Of a stretch of 25,559 nt of DNA, positions 15,784-23,852 are shown piece after piece. Origin of the DNA: Rhodospirillaceae bacterium UBA3470. GTDB taxonomy: Bacteria; Pseudomonadota; Alphaproteobacteria; Rhodospirillales; Casp-alpha2. A program made the position numbers and the translations under genes. The stretch spans positions 1-25,559 of the forward strand of contig DFRF01000054.1 in assembly GCA_002378125.1 (NCBI GenBank), in the 5' to 3' direction. Positions within the stretch are counted from its first letter, which is position 1. Each line of letters starts with the position of its first letter. The notes beneath the pieces were generated by a model, which was given only the letters and a program-made list of their open reading frames with translations, did not search any database and had not been told where the DNA came from.

Positions 15784-16413
15784 TCAGGACTTCGCGCTTG
15801 GTCGGGCAGAAACCTCATCATACCATCGTTTCAGGTTTGGCGTCTCATCGTCGACACGCTTCTTCACCACCTTACCGAAATCAATGGCGATCAACCCCGC
15901 GATATCGGCAATGCTGAAGTCGTCACCGGCCACGTAGCGATTGTCAGCCAAGCGCTCATCTAGAAGCCCGTGGAAAAGATCTATGCGCTTCAGACCACGT
16001 TCCGCGAGGTCCGGAATCTGGTCGAAATTCGTCGGCCCTGCCAGTGCTCTATTGGCAAAGAACTCAATGCTGTTGCGGACTGCATCGGCCGTCGGCTGCA
16101 TCCCTTCCAGTTCCATGCGACGGTGCCACATCTCCACATTCGCCTTGCCGAGGGCACCCGTACCAAACAAGACAGGCTCCGGGTTCGTTTCATCCAGATA
16201 GCGGCAGATGGCGACGGATTCGGTTATCAGGGTGCCGTCATCCAGAAGCAGCGCCGGCACCTGCAGGCGGGGGTTTACCGCCTTATAGGCATCCCCCATC
16301 TGCTCTTTCGCCCCTAGATCAACCGTAATCATTTCCAGATCGATCCGCTTCTCGGCGGCAAACATCCGTACTCGTCGCGCATTGGGCGCACGTTCAAAGT
16401 CGTATAGCTTCAT
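15784..16413 (-). CDS. Glutathione S-transferase family protein
   Basis: A 209-aa protein with the two-domain GST fold. The N-terminal thioredoxin-like domain begins MKLYDFERAPNARRVRMF and contains the cis-proline site LQVPALLLDDG and the glutathione-binding ITESVAICRYL. The C-terminal helical domain ends with the N-capping box region GDDFSIADIAGL. The residue that usually activates glutathione (Ser, Cys or Tyr near position 9-12) is not obvious: the motif reads APNARR. Catalysis may therefore differ or be lost, as in some bacterial GSTs. I chose the ATG at 16413; a GTG at 16425 is in frame. It is divergent from the DUF6165 gene across a gap of about 185 bases. The substrate is unknown. Confidence 0.9.
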   Translation of the reverse strand: MKLYDFERAPNARRVRMFAAEKRIDLEMITVDLGAKEQMGDAYKAVNPRLQVPALLLDDGTLITESVAICRYLDETNPEPVLFGTGALGKANVEMWHRRMELEGMQPTADAVRNSIEFFANRALAGPTNFDQIPDLAERGLKRIDLFHGLLDERLADNRYVAGDDFSIADIAGLIAIDFGKVVKKRVDDETPNLKRWYDEVSARPSAKS

Positions 16414-16597
16414 GCGTATTCTCACTACCGATCAGGGCAAATAAAGTATTCAGGATACCCATCGGGCGGACAAGTGCGAGATATTTCAAAACCTAAGCGC
16501 CGAACACCACGAACATATTTGTTGGACCGATCCCCAGTTACCAGGGTAAGACAGTTAATCGCGTAGGCCACGTGCCATGATTTGAGGAACCGCCACC

Positions 16598-16990
16598 TTG
16601 ACGACATTAGTCACCGTGGACATCTCCCCAGGTGAATTGGTTGACAAGATCACTATCTTGGAAATCAAGTTAGAACGCATCACGGACGAAACCAAATTGC
16701 AGAACGTCCGGACGGAGTGGACTGTTTTAACGCGGGCTCGCGACGCCAACCTACCCCGTTCCACCGAATTAGACGACCTGACTGCAAAGCTCAAGGAGGT
16801 CAACGAGAAGCTCTGGATGATTGAGGACGACATCCGCAATTGCGAGCGACAGAAAGACTTTAGCGACGGATTTATCCGCCTGGCCCGCGCGGTCTATTTC
16901 AATAACGACGACCGCGCCCGGTTGAAGCGACGCATCAACAAACTCCTCGGTTCACCACTCATCGAGGAGAAATCCTACGCCACTTATTGA
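16598..16990 (+). CDS. DUF6165 family protein
   Basis: A 130-aa, highly charged, mostly helical protein, probably a coiled coil. It matches the DUF6165 pattern as I remember it: an opening VDISPGELVDKITILEIK, a middle ELDDLTAKLKEVNEKLW with IEDDIRNCE, and an end INKLLGSPLIEEKSYA. The function is unknown, but such genes often sit beside glycosyltransferase and cell-surface polysaccharide genes, as here. I place the start at TTG 16598 because GAGGA lies 9 bases upstream and no ATG is available in frame; a GTG at 16616 is the alternative. There are no membrane segments. A truncated glycosyltransferase follows 21 bases after the stop. Confidence 0.85.
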   Translation: MTTLVTVDISPGELVDKITILEIKLERITDETKLQNVRTEWTVLTRARDANLPRSTELDDLTAKLKEVNEKLWMIEDDIRNCERQKDFSDGFIRLARAVYFNNDDRARLKRRINKLLGSPLIEEKSYATY

Positions 16991-17011
16991 GCTGTTTCGA
17001 GCGCCGCATCT

Positions 17012-17245
17012 ATGACACTGTTTCAATTTCAGGAGCGGTTTCTCCGTCTCCTTCGCCGGTTCTCAAGTCGGCGTGACCAACCCGGCAGAGTCTTGATCAT
17101 ACCCGGCGGCGGCCTTGGCGACACGACCCTGTTCGCCCACGCTATTGAACAGTTTCTGGATTTGACTGAACCTAGCGAAATAATCCGATTGTTGCTCAAC
17201 CAGGGGTCGGATCGATTAACGTTGTATGTCTCTTATAAAGACTAA
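17012..17245 (+). pseudogene. N-terminal stump of a family 9-type glycosyltransferase
   Basis: This 77-aa frame begins with a basic, amphipathic leader and then VLIIPGGGLGDTTLFAHAIE, the nucleotide-sugar transferase start seen in family 9 (heptosyltransferase-like) enzymes, including the Gly-Gly-x-Gly-Asp turn. A whole enzyme would have 300 or more residues. Here similarity fades after about residue 65 (LLLNQGSDRL) and a stop follows; the next 110 bases do not continue the domain in any frame I can see, and the TolC gene then begins from the other side. I read this as a gene cut by a deletion or rearrangement. It is 21 bases downstream of DUF6165 and was probably in its operon. Confidence 0.6.
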
Positions 17246-17355
17246 CCCTGATAGAAATCTGGACGAGACATCATACCCGTTTGATCACTGCATCCACCTC
17301 ATAAACAACAAATTTTCGCCCTTTAGCTTTCGATGGCCTTCAACGGCGACTTAGT

Positions 17356-18600
17356 TCAATCGATAATAGTGGCGTCCAGATGCCCCATGGTTGAAAGCAC
17401 CTCAAACACGGTTATAGCGACATCCGCATCGGCGGATGCCGCATCGGACGCGGCGTTGATAAGGTTAGTTTCTCCACCCAGCACATCAATTAAAGAGCGA
17501 TTGCCCAATTGCCGCTCACGGCGAGCAAGTTCCAGGAACTCGGACGCTATGTCGACTTGATTGTGTCGATGTTCCGCCTCTCTTCTTGAGGTCTCCAACT
17601 TGTGCCAGGCGTTCCTCGCCTGCAGCTCGAGAACATCCCGGCGGTCACCGAACTGGTTTACCGCAGAGATGTGCGCCTGACGCGAAGCCCGCAAGGAATT
17701 GACTGCGGTCAAACCCAAATTGAAACCGTAGGTAGCCTCAAGCTTGATCTGCCAATCCTGCTGAGAACCGACGGTACCGCCGCTGTTTTGCTTGTTCTTA
17801 TGCTCACCTATCACATCGAAGGTCGGCATGAATTCGTCCACGCGGGTTTTAGCAACATCTTCGCGGGCGATAGAGGCGGTCAGGCGATCAACGAGCAACG
17901 TTGGGCTGTCTTGGCGGACAAAAACCAACAATTCATCAAGCGACTTAGGCAAAAGCTCCAGCGGTAAGCGAAGTTCCCTCATTTTAGCAATGTCCTTGGG
18001 CTTGTCACCAAACACCGCCTGGTAGGCGTTCAATGCTTCCAACAGCGCCCTCTCGCTCCGGATGATGTTGCCAAGCGCTCCGGCTAATTGAGACTTCGCC
18101 TGAAGCACGTCCGTCGTAAACCCGGATCCCCGTTGTACCTTTGCGTCTTCCAGTTCCGCCTGCTGCTTGATGTTTTCCGCCGACCCCTTGGCAAAATCTA
18201 AGAGCTTCTGAAAACGCATCACGTTCAAGTGCGCGCTGACGCCCTCCAGAATGATCCCTTGCACGGTCGCGCTAAGCTGCGCCTCGGCTTGGCGATAAGC
18301 CAGAATGGCCCGACGGATGGACGAATTCGTCGACCCAAAATCCCACAGTTTCTGCGTGATTTTGGTCTCAAGATTCCGCGGCTCCAGTGCCGTGTCATCG
18401 GTTCCGGTGGGTTTGTTCTGCCGTTCATGGCCGTAGTTCGCGGTAACGTCCAAATTCGGATACCAATCGCCACGCGCCACTTCAATTCTTTCCTTCGCCC
18501 CCTCAAGGCTGGCCGCCGCCGCGAGGACACGTTTATGGTTCTTGGTAAGGTCCGTCAGCATCTCACGCAGGGACTGCGCCTGCGCGACGTCAAGCGTCAT
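17356..18600 (-). CDS. TolC-family outer membrane channel (type I secretion, AggA/LapE-like)
   Basis: From the only normal start codon (ATG 18600) this is a 414-aa TolC-family protein, the outer membrane tunnel of type I secretion and efflux systems. It shows the two tandem helical halves with long heptad-rich stretches, the LPNLDV-type strand (YPNLDVTANYGHE), QKLWDFGSTNSSI in the first beta region, and the repeat of that layout at EFMPTFDVIGEHKN. The C-terminal half has RQLGNRSLIDVLGGETNL, a strong family block. The start at 18600 gives MTLDVAQAQ, only the end of a signal peptide. The bases upstream continue in frame as NIFRLIGYTSIVALGVA, a good hydrophobic core, but contain no ATG, GTG or TTG back to the stop. 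No ABC transporter or membrane fusion gene lies beside it. Confidence 0.9.
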   Translation of the reverse strand: MTLDVAQAQSLREMLTDLTKNHKRVLAAAASLEGAKERIEVARGDWYPNLDVTANYGHERQNKPTGTDDTALEPRNLETKITQKLWDFGSTNSSIRRAILAYRQAEAQLSATVQGIILEGVSAHLNVMRFQKLLDFAKGSAENIKQQAELEDAKVQRGSGFTTDVLQAKSQLAGALGNIIRSERALLEALNAYQAVFGDKPKDIAKMRELRLPLELLPKSLDELLVFVRQDSPTLLVDRLTASIAREDVAKTRVDEFMPTFDVIGEHKNKQNSGGTVGSQQDWQIKLEATYGFNLGLTAVNSLRASRQAHISAVNQFGDRRDVLELQARNAWHKLETSRREAEHRHNQVDIASEFLELARRERQLGNRSLIDVLGGETNLINAASDAASADADVAITVFEVLSTMGHLDATIID

Positions 18601-18657
18601 CGCGACGCCTAAGGCGACGATACTTGTATAACCAATTAACCGGAAAATATTCTTTAC

Positions 18658-18962
18658 CCCAAGTCGCTCAGCTAATTCTCCGTAGCGTCAAATGCCGATT
18701 GTCGGACGGCAATTATTTCCCAAATCACATTTCAGACTTAGCGGAATCCGAACAAATTACCTTTTGTTTCATAGTGTAAACCAACGAATTCGCATCCACC
18801 AGCCAATTATTCACACAACATCTATGCTCAAAGAAATGGCTTTCAAAACAATATGGAAGGAAAGTGTCGAGAAATACTTAACGACCATCAGATGCCAAGC
18901 CTGAAGGATCTGGCATGGGAATTGCTACATTACTCTAATATGCATGATAACGGAGAATACCA
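18658..18962. other. AT-rich intergenic region
   Basis: Between the TolC leader and the small open frame at 18963 lie about 305 bases, visibly richer in A and T than the surrounding genes. A 70-codon plus-strand frame (18692-18904) has no recognisable family and unusual codon use, so I do not call it a gene. A 6-bp inverted repeat, ATGCCA (18892-18897) and TGGCAT (18911-18916), lacks a T-run and is not a clear terminator. The region should hold the promoters of both flanking genes. Confidence 0.4.
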
Positions 18963-19151
18963 ATGGCACCGATTATTGACGAATACGCACTGAGCGCCCC
19001 GCCGACATCCATACCCGCGTCAACCACCGATTGGAACGACGTATGGCAACGTGAAGAAGCAGCTGACCAAGGGTCGCGCTTGCTCCTCGCCATCGCAACG
19101 GATCTTAGCTTAGACGACTCGGTTTTGGACCTGGACGACTACATCAACTGA
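18963..19151 (+). CDS. Small acidic protein of unknown function
   Basis: A 62-aa frame with ATG at 18963, preceded by CGGAG about 8 bases upstream, which supports translation. I do not recognise the family. It has 13 acidic residues, two arginines and no lysine or cysteine. The N-terminal third is Pro/Ser/Thr-rich (APPTSIPASTT), the middle is helical-looking (VWQREEAADQGSRLLLAIA), and the end is an Asp-Leu repeat, LSLDDSVLDLDDYIN. Tyrosines lie in acidic settings at both ends (DEY, DDY). There is no signal peptide or membrane segment. It is divergent from the TolC gene and convergent with maeB. A CCGCCG/CGGCGG inverted repeat follows its stop. It may be a real small gene or a chance frame. 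Confidence 0.5.
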   Translation: MAPIIDEYALSAPPTSIPASTTDWNDVWQREEAADQGSRLLLAIATDLSLDDSVLDLDDYIN

Positions 19152-19188
19152 CCGCCGTCATAACGCAGCGCGGCGGCAAAATTGGACG

Positions 19189-21480
19189 TCATAACAGCGG
19201 CTTCTGTCCCTCACGGGACTGAGAATCAACAACCGCCAAAGCGCTCATGTTGACCAGGCCACGAGCCGAAATTGACGGCGTCACGATGTGAACGGGTTTC
19301 GCAGCGCCAACCAACAAGGGGCCGACCGCCAGACCATCCCCCGCGGCCTTGAGCAGATTGAACGCCCCGTTCGCCGCCTCCAGATTCGGATAAACCAGAA
19401 GATTGGCTGCTCCGCTCAGGCGCGCGTTCGGAAAGACACGCTGGCGGAGCACCGGGTTGACAGCTGAATCGGCATGCATCTCTCCTTCAACCTCCATATC
19501 CGGCACCCGATCACGGAGTTTGACCACTGCGGCCCGCATTTTTCGAGCGCTAGGCGTATCAGCGTTGCCAAAGTTGGAGTGCGAAATCAGCGCCACCTTC
19601 GGGTTCATGCCGAACCGGCGAACCACATCGGCACCAAGTATCGTCATTTCTACAATTTCCTCCATAGACGGGTCCGGCGTGACCTGGGTGTCGCAGATGA
19701 AGAACGTTCCCTTGTTGACGATCAAGGCGCTGATGGCGGATACGTCGCGGATCCCTGGAGCCATACCGACCACGTCCAGAACATGCTTCAGGTGCCAACC
19801 ATAATGGCCATAGGTGCCGCAGATCATCGCGTCCGCCTCGCCGCGCTGCATCATCATAGCGGCAATGACCGTTGAGTTCGTGCGCATGATGGTTCGGGCC
19901 AAGTCCGGGGAAACGCCACGGCGCTCCATAATCCGGTGATACCCGCGCCAGTAGTCATCATAGCGGGGGTCGCTTTCGGGATTCGTGAGACTAAAGTCAC
20001 GTCCCTCTTCCAGACGCAGGCCCAACTTTTCGATCCGACTAACCACCACGTCCGGCCGACCGACCAAAATCGGCCTCGCGATGCCGTCATCGACCACGAC
20101 CTGAAGAGCCCGCAGAATGCGCTCGTCCTCACCCTCAGCAAACACAAGGCGGCGGCGGTCGCGGCGGGCGCGCTCGAATACCGGCTTCATCAGCATGCCA
20201 GACCGGAAAACGAAACGCCCCAGGCGTTCCCGGTAGCGCTCGAAATCCTCAATGGGCTGTTTCGCGACACCAGAGTCCATCGCCGCTTCGGCGACGGCCG
20301 CCGCAACCTCCACGATCAGGCGAAGATCAAACGGCTTGGGAATGAGATAGTCTGCCCCGAAGACCAATTCCTCGCCTTGGTAGGCTTGCGCCACTACCTC
20401 CGAGCTCTCCGCCTTTGCCAAATCGGCGATTGCGCGTACGGCCGCCAACTTCATCTCTTCGTTGATGGTCGTCGCTCGCACATCCAGGGCACCCCGAAAA
20501 ATAAACGGGAAACACAGTACATTGTTCACCTGGTTCGGATAATCCGAACGGCCCGTGGCGATCACCGCATCCGGGTTGGCAGCCCGAGCATCGTCTGGGT
20601 TTATCTCCGGTTCTGGGTTGGCCAGGGCCAGGATTAGCGGTTTCGCTGCCATGCGCTTGACCATTTCCGGTTTCAGGACGTCGCCAGCCGACAAACCTAG
20701 AAACACATCCGCATCGTCGATTACTTCGTCTAGTGTCCGCGCATCCGTCTTCTGAGCATAAGCAGCCTTTTCCGGATTCATATCTTCGTCGCGACCCTCA
20801 TAGACCACACCCAGATGGTCAACCAGCCATACGTTTTCCCGCTTTACACCCAAACTCAAAAGCAGGTTCAGGCACGCGATGCCCGCTGAGCCGCCACCAG
20901 TGGACACCAGCTTGATGTCGGCAAACTCTTTACCAACCACGCATAGACCGTTGAGGGTTGCGGCGCCGGTAACGATGGCGGTGCCGTGCTGGTCGTCATG
21001 GAAGACAGGAATACCCATACGCTCCCGGCATTTACGCTCAACCACGAAACATTCCGGCGCCTTGATGTCTTCCAGGTTGATGGCGCCAAAGGTGGGTTCT
21101 AGCGCCGCAATGATATCAACCAATCTATCAGGGTCCGTCTCATCCACTTCGATGTCGAAAACGTTGATACCCGCAAACTTCTTGAAGAGAACCGCCTTCC
21201 CCTCCATCACTGGCTTCGACGCCAGCGGCCCGATATTGCCAAGCCCCAAAACGGCGGTCCCGTTGGATATCACAGCCACTAGGTTCTGACGCCCCGTGAG
21301 GGTCGCGGCTTCTCCGGCGTCCTCTACAATGGCTTCGCAGGCCGCCGCCACGCCCGGTGAATAGGCTAATGCCAGGTCGCGCTGATTTGCCAACGGCTTG
21401 GTTGCGGCAATCTCGAGCTTGCCGGGCACCGGTCGCCGATGATACTCCAATGCCATGCGTTTCAGGGATTCGTCGGCCAT
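19189..21480 (-). CDS. maeB: NADP-dependent malic enzyme with C-terminal phosphotransacetylase-like domain
   Basis: A 763-aa fused malic enzyme that converts malate to pyruvate and CO2 with reduction of NADP. The N-terminal half carries the active-site YSPGVAAACEAI, the signature FHDDQHGTAIVTGAATLNGL, the metal-binding stretch INLEDIKAPECF, and the nucleotide-binding GGGSAGIACLNLLL. From about residue 430 the sequence becomes a phosphotransacetylase-like domain (RLVFAEGEDERILRALQV), which in this family acts in allosteric control rather than catalysis. I place the start at 21480 (MADESLKRMALEYH) with GAGGACGAC before it; the frame extends to 21654 but that part is not conserved and would overlap the divergent gene. 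The 62-base gap to the glycerophosphodiesterase gene should contain both promoters. Confidence 0.96.
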   Translation of the reverse strand: MADESLKRMALEYHRRPVPGKLEIAATKPLANQRDLALAYSPGVAAACEAIVEDAGEAATLTGRQNLVAVISNGTAVLGLGNIGPLASKPVMEGKAVLFKKFAGINVFDIEVDETDPDRLVDIIAALEPTFGAINLEDIKAPECFVVERKCRERMGIPVFHDDQHGTAIVTGAATLNGLCVVGKEFADIKLVSTGGGSAGIACLNLLLSLGVKRENVWLVDHLGVVYEGRDEDMNPEKAAYAQKTDARTLDEVIDDADVFLGLSAGDVLKPEMVKRMAAKPLILALANPEPEINPDDARAANPDAVIATGRSDYPNQVNNVLCFPFIFRGALDVRATTINEEMKLAAVRAIADLAKAESSEVVAQAYQGEELVFGADYLIPKPFDLRLIVEVAAAVAEAAMDSGVAKQPIEDFERYRERLGRFVFRSGMLMKPVFERARRDRRRLVFAEGEDERILRALQVVVDDGIARPILVGRPDVVVSRIEKLGLRLEEGRDFSLTNPESDPRYDDYWRGYHRIMERRGVSPDLARTIMRTNSTVIAAMMMQRGEADAMICGTYGHYGWHLKHVLDVVGMAPGIRDVSAISALIVNKGTFFICDTQVTPDPSMEEIVEMTILGADVVRRFGMNPKVALISHSNFGNADTPSARKMRAAVVKLRDRVPDMEVEGEMHADSAVNPVLRQRVFPNARLSGAANLLVYPNLEAANGAFNLLKAAGDGLAVGPLLVGAAKPVHIVTPSISARGLVNMSALAVVDSQSREGQKPLL

Positions 21481-21542
21481 GTCGTCCTCATTCGTAAATT
21501 CGCGAGGCGATAGAATGTTCCATATTTTCTTGGCGTAGGGTG

Positions 21543-22316
21543 ATGGTTCATAGGGCGGATAGCAAACGGTTTTCAGCGGCTTTGGGCGGTTCTGTGCCGA
21601 ATGTGCTCGGACATCGGGGCGCCGCCGGACACGCACCGGAAAATACCTTGCCATCGCTTCTGAAGGCTCACGAATTGGGCATCTCTTGGGTGGAGTTCGA
21701 CGTCAAGCTGAGCCGCGACGGCGTCCCTGTCTTGTTCCATGACGATACCCTGGATAGAAATACGGACGGACGCGGCCCGATTGCCGATCAGGACCTACAG
21801 GCGCTTCGGAACTACGATGCGGGCGCTTGGTTTGACGCGGCTTTCGCGGGCACGCCCCTGCCGACCTTGGACGAAGGACTCGCCGTTCTGGCACGATGCG
21901 GCATGGGCGCCAACGTCGAGATCAAACCGTCAAAAGGCCGCGAGGCGGAAACGGGCATGGCCGTGGGCAAAGCCCTTGCGGAGACCTGGCCGACGGATCT
22001 GCCGCTGCCCCTGGTCTCCAGCTTCTCCGCCGCCGCCCTGCAAGCATGCGCCGTCGCGGCGCCGGATCTGGCCCGGGCGCTATTGGTGTCCGCCGTGCCG
22101 AAAGATTGGCGCGCGCAGCTTGACGCTGTCGAAACGGATACCCTGCACTGTATGTCACAAAGGTTGCGCGAACGAAAGGCAAAGGAGATCCTGAAGGCCG
22201 GCTTCATCTTGCGTTGTTTCACGGTGAACCGGCCGAACCGGGCCCGACAGTTGCTGGACTGGGGCGTCCACGGCATCATCTCTGATTATCCGGACAGAAT
22301 TCTCAAGATCGCATAG
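21543..22316 (+). CDS. Glycerophosphodiester phosphodiesterase
   Basis: A 257-aa GDPD-family enzyme, cytoplasmic like UgpQ since no signal peptide is seen. It hydrolyses glycerophosphodiesters from phospholipid head groups to glycerol 3-phosphate and an alcohol. The catalytic and metal residues are present: His24-Arg25 and Glu32-Asn33 in LGHRGAAGHAPENT, Glu50 and Asp52 in VEFDVKLSRDG, and His65 in LFHDDTLDRNTDG. Later family strands include GANVEIKPSKG and the C-terminal GVHGIISDYPDRI. The ATG at 21543 is preceded by TAGGG; a GTG at 21540 is also possible. Glycerol kinase starts 9 bases after the stop, so the two genes probably form an operon feeding the glycerol 3-phosphate pool. No glycerol 3-phosphate transporter lies in the window. 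Confidence 0.95.
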   Translation: MVHRADSKRFSAALGGSVPNVLGHRGAAGHAPENTLPSLLKAHELGISWVEFDVKLSRDGVPVLFHDDTLDRNTDGRGPIADQDLQALRNYDAGAWFDAAFAGTPLPTLDEGLAVLARCGMGANVEIKPSKGREAETGMAVGKALAETWPTDLPLPLVSSFSAAALQACAVAAPDLARALLVSAVPKDWRAQLDAVETDTLHCMSQRLRERKAKEILKAGFILRCFTVNRPNRARQLLDWGVHGIISDYPDRILKIA

Positions 22317-22325
22317 GCAAGCACC

Positions 22326-23813
22326 ATGGCGGATACGCGTTACATTCTGGGCATCGATCAAGGCACCACCAGCACCCGCGCTGTCCTCTTCGATGATGGC
22401 GGCATCCCGGTTCATATAGCGCAACGGGAGTTGCCACAAATATTCCCCAACGACGGTTGGGTGGAACACGATCCCGAAGAAATCTGGTCTGCCACCGTGG
22501 CCGTGTGCGCGGACGCCATCGCCACCTGTCCGGACGGGGTATCGGCGATCACCGCCATCGGCATCGCCAACCAGCGTGAGACTACCGTCGTCTGGGACCG
22601 GACAACAGGCGTGCCGGTTCACAATGCAATCGTTTGGCAGGACCGGCGCACTGCATCGGTGTGCGACACTCTCCGGGACGGCGGACACGCGAATGCCATT
22701 ACCGCGAAGACCGGTCTGGTCTTGGATCCCTATTTTTCTGGCACCAAAGTGGCCTGGATTTTGGACAATGTGACGCGCGCGCGCGCGCGCGCAAGCAACG
22801 GGGAACTCGCCTTCGGAACGATCGATACCTTCTTGCTGTGGCGGTTGACGGGCGGACAGGTGCACGCCACGGATGCGACCAACGCATCGCGGACCATGTT
22901 ATTCAATATTCACGACCAAGCATGGGACGCTACCCTTTTGGACCTCCTCGACGTTCCCGCCGAGTTATTACCCGACGTTCGCGACTCAGCCGGTGACTTC
23001 GGCGAGACGGATCCCACGCTATTTGGCGCGGCCATCCCCATACGGGGCGTCGCCGGGGATCAGCATGCAGGACTGGTCGGACAGGCAGGTTTCGAACCCG
23101 GTATGATCAAAAGCACCTTTGGCACCGGTTGCTTTGCCATGCTCAACACGGGCACCACGCCGGTTGTGTCAAACCACAAATTGCTGACCACGGTGGCCTA
23201 TCGCATTGCTGGCCAAACCACCTACGCTTTGGAGGGCAGCATTTTCATCGCCGGTGCCGCCGTACAATGGCTGCGCGACCAGTTGAAAGTCATCCATGAC
23301 GCGGCCCAAACGGAAGCCATCGCCCGCCGGGTGCCTGATACTGGCGGCGTCTATCTGGTCCCCGCCTTCACTGGGTTGGGCGCCCCCTATTGGGACACAG
23401 AAGCACGCGGTGCCATCGTTGGCTTGACCCGCGACAGCGGCGCGCCCGAGATTGTCCGCGCCGCCTTGGAGTCCGTGGTGTATCAGACCCGCGATCTTTT
23501 CGAAGCCATGGCCGCCGATGGAACAACGCCAGCTTCCGTCCGCGTTGACGGCGGCATGGCTGCCAATGACTGGACCATGCAGTTCCTGGCCGACGTCCTG
23601 TCCGTAGGCGTCGAGCGCCCGATTAACACGGAAACTTCTGTCCTTGGTGCGGCCTATCTTTCGGCCCTGGGCGCCGGGATTTATGATTCCCTAAACGACG
23701 TGGCCGCAAATTGGCGGATCGATAAGACTTACACGCCCACCATGGCGGACGCCGAACGTGAACGCCTCTATGCCGGATGGCTCAAGGCAGTAGCGCAAAC
23801 CCGGGGCTGTTAG
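22326..23813 (+). CDS. glpK: Glycerol kinase
   Basis: A 495-aa FGGY-family kinase that phosphorylates glycerol to glycerol 3-phosphate with ATP. Recognisable blocks are the phosphate-binding DQGTTSTRAVLFD (about 11-23), GIANQRETTVVWDR, NAIVWQDRRT, the DQHAGLVGQ region with the catalytic Asp, STFGTGCFAMLNTG, and AFTGLGAPYWDTEARG. The C-terminal FGGY signature region contains RVDGGMAANDW. The length is typical. Bases 22774-22792 form an uninterrupted CG dinucleotide tract of 19 bases that encodes an Arg-Ala alternation (TRARARA) in a helix where homologues are variable. The overall length there matches other glycerol kinases, so the gene is in the ON frame. It follows the phosphodiesterase gene by 9 bases. 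Confidence 0.97.
   Translation: MADTRYILGIDQGTTSTRAVLFDDGGIPVHIAQRELPQIFPNDGWVEHDPEEIWSATVAVCADAIATCPDGVSAITAIGIANQRETTVVWDRTTGVPVHNAIVWQDRRTASVCDTLRDGGHANAITAKTGLVLDPYFSGTKVAWILDNVTRARARASNGELAFGTIDTFLLWRLTGGQVHATDATNASRTMLFNIHDQAWDATLLDLLDVPAELLPDVRDSAGDFGETDPTLFGAAIPIRGVAGDQHAGLVGQAGFEPGMIKSTFGTGCFAMLNTGTTPVVSNHKLLTTVAYRIAGQTTYALEGSIFIAGAAVQWLRDQLKVIHDAAQTEAIARRVPDTGGVYLVPAFTGLGAPYWDTEARGAIVGLTRDSGAPEIVRAALESVVYQTRDLFEAMAADGTTPASVRVDGGMAANDWTMQFLADVLSVGVERPINTETSVLGAAYLSALGAGIYDSLNDVAANWRIDKTYTPTMADAERERLYAGWLKAVAQTRGC
22774..22792. repeat. CG dinucleotide tract inside glpK
   Basis: Nineteen bases of perfectly alternating C and G lie within the glycerol kinase coding sequence. A gain or loss of one unit by polymerase slippage would shift the frame about a third of the way into the gene. 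The tract is also a possible Z-DNA former. Confidence 0.95.
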
Positions 23814-23852
23814 GCGGCTATTCCGGCTGTCGTCCCGCAATTCCAATTTGGA

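Noticed and set aside
18692..18904. 70-codon open frame in the AT-rich gap
   Set aside because: It has no family match, no clear ribosome site and low-complexity AT-driven composition; I treat it as a chance frame.
18963..19151. Tyrosine-sulfated secreted peptide similar to RaxX, suggested by acidic residues next to Tyr and a neighbouring TolC
   Set aside because: There is no double-glycine leader, sulfotransferase or peptidase-type ABC transporter in the window.
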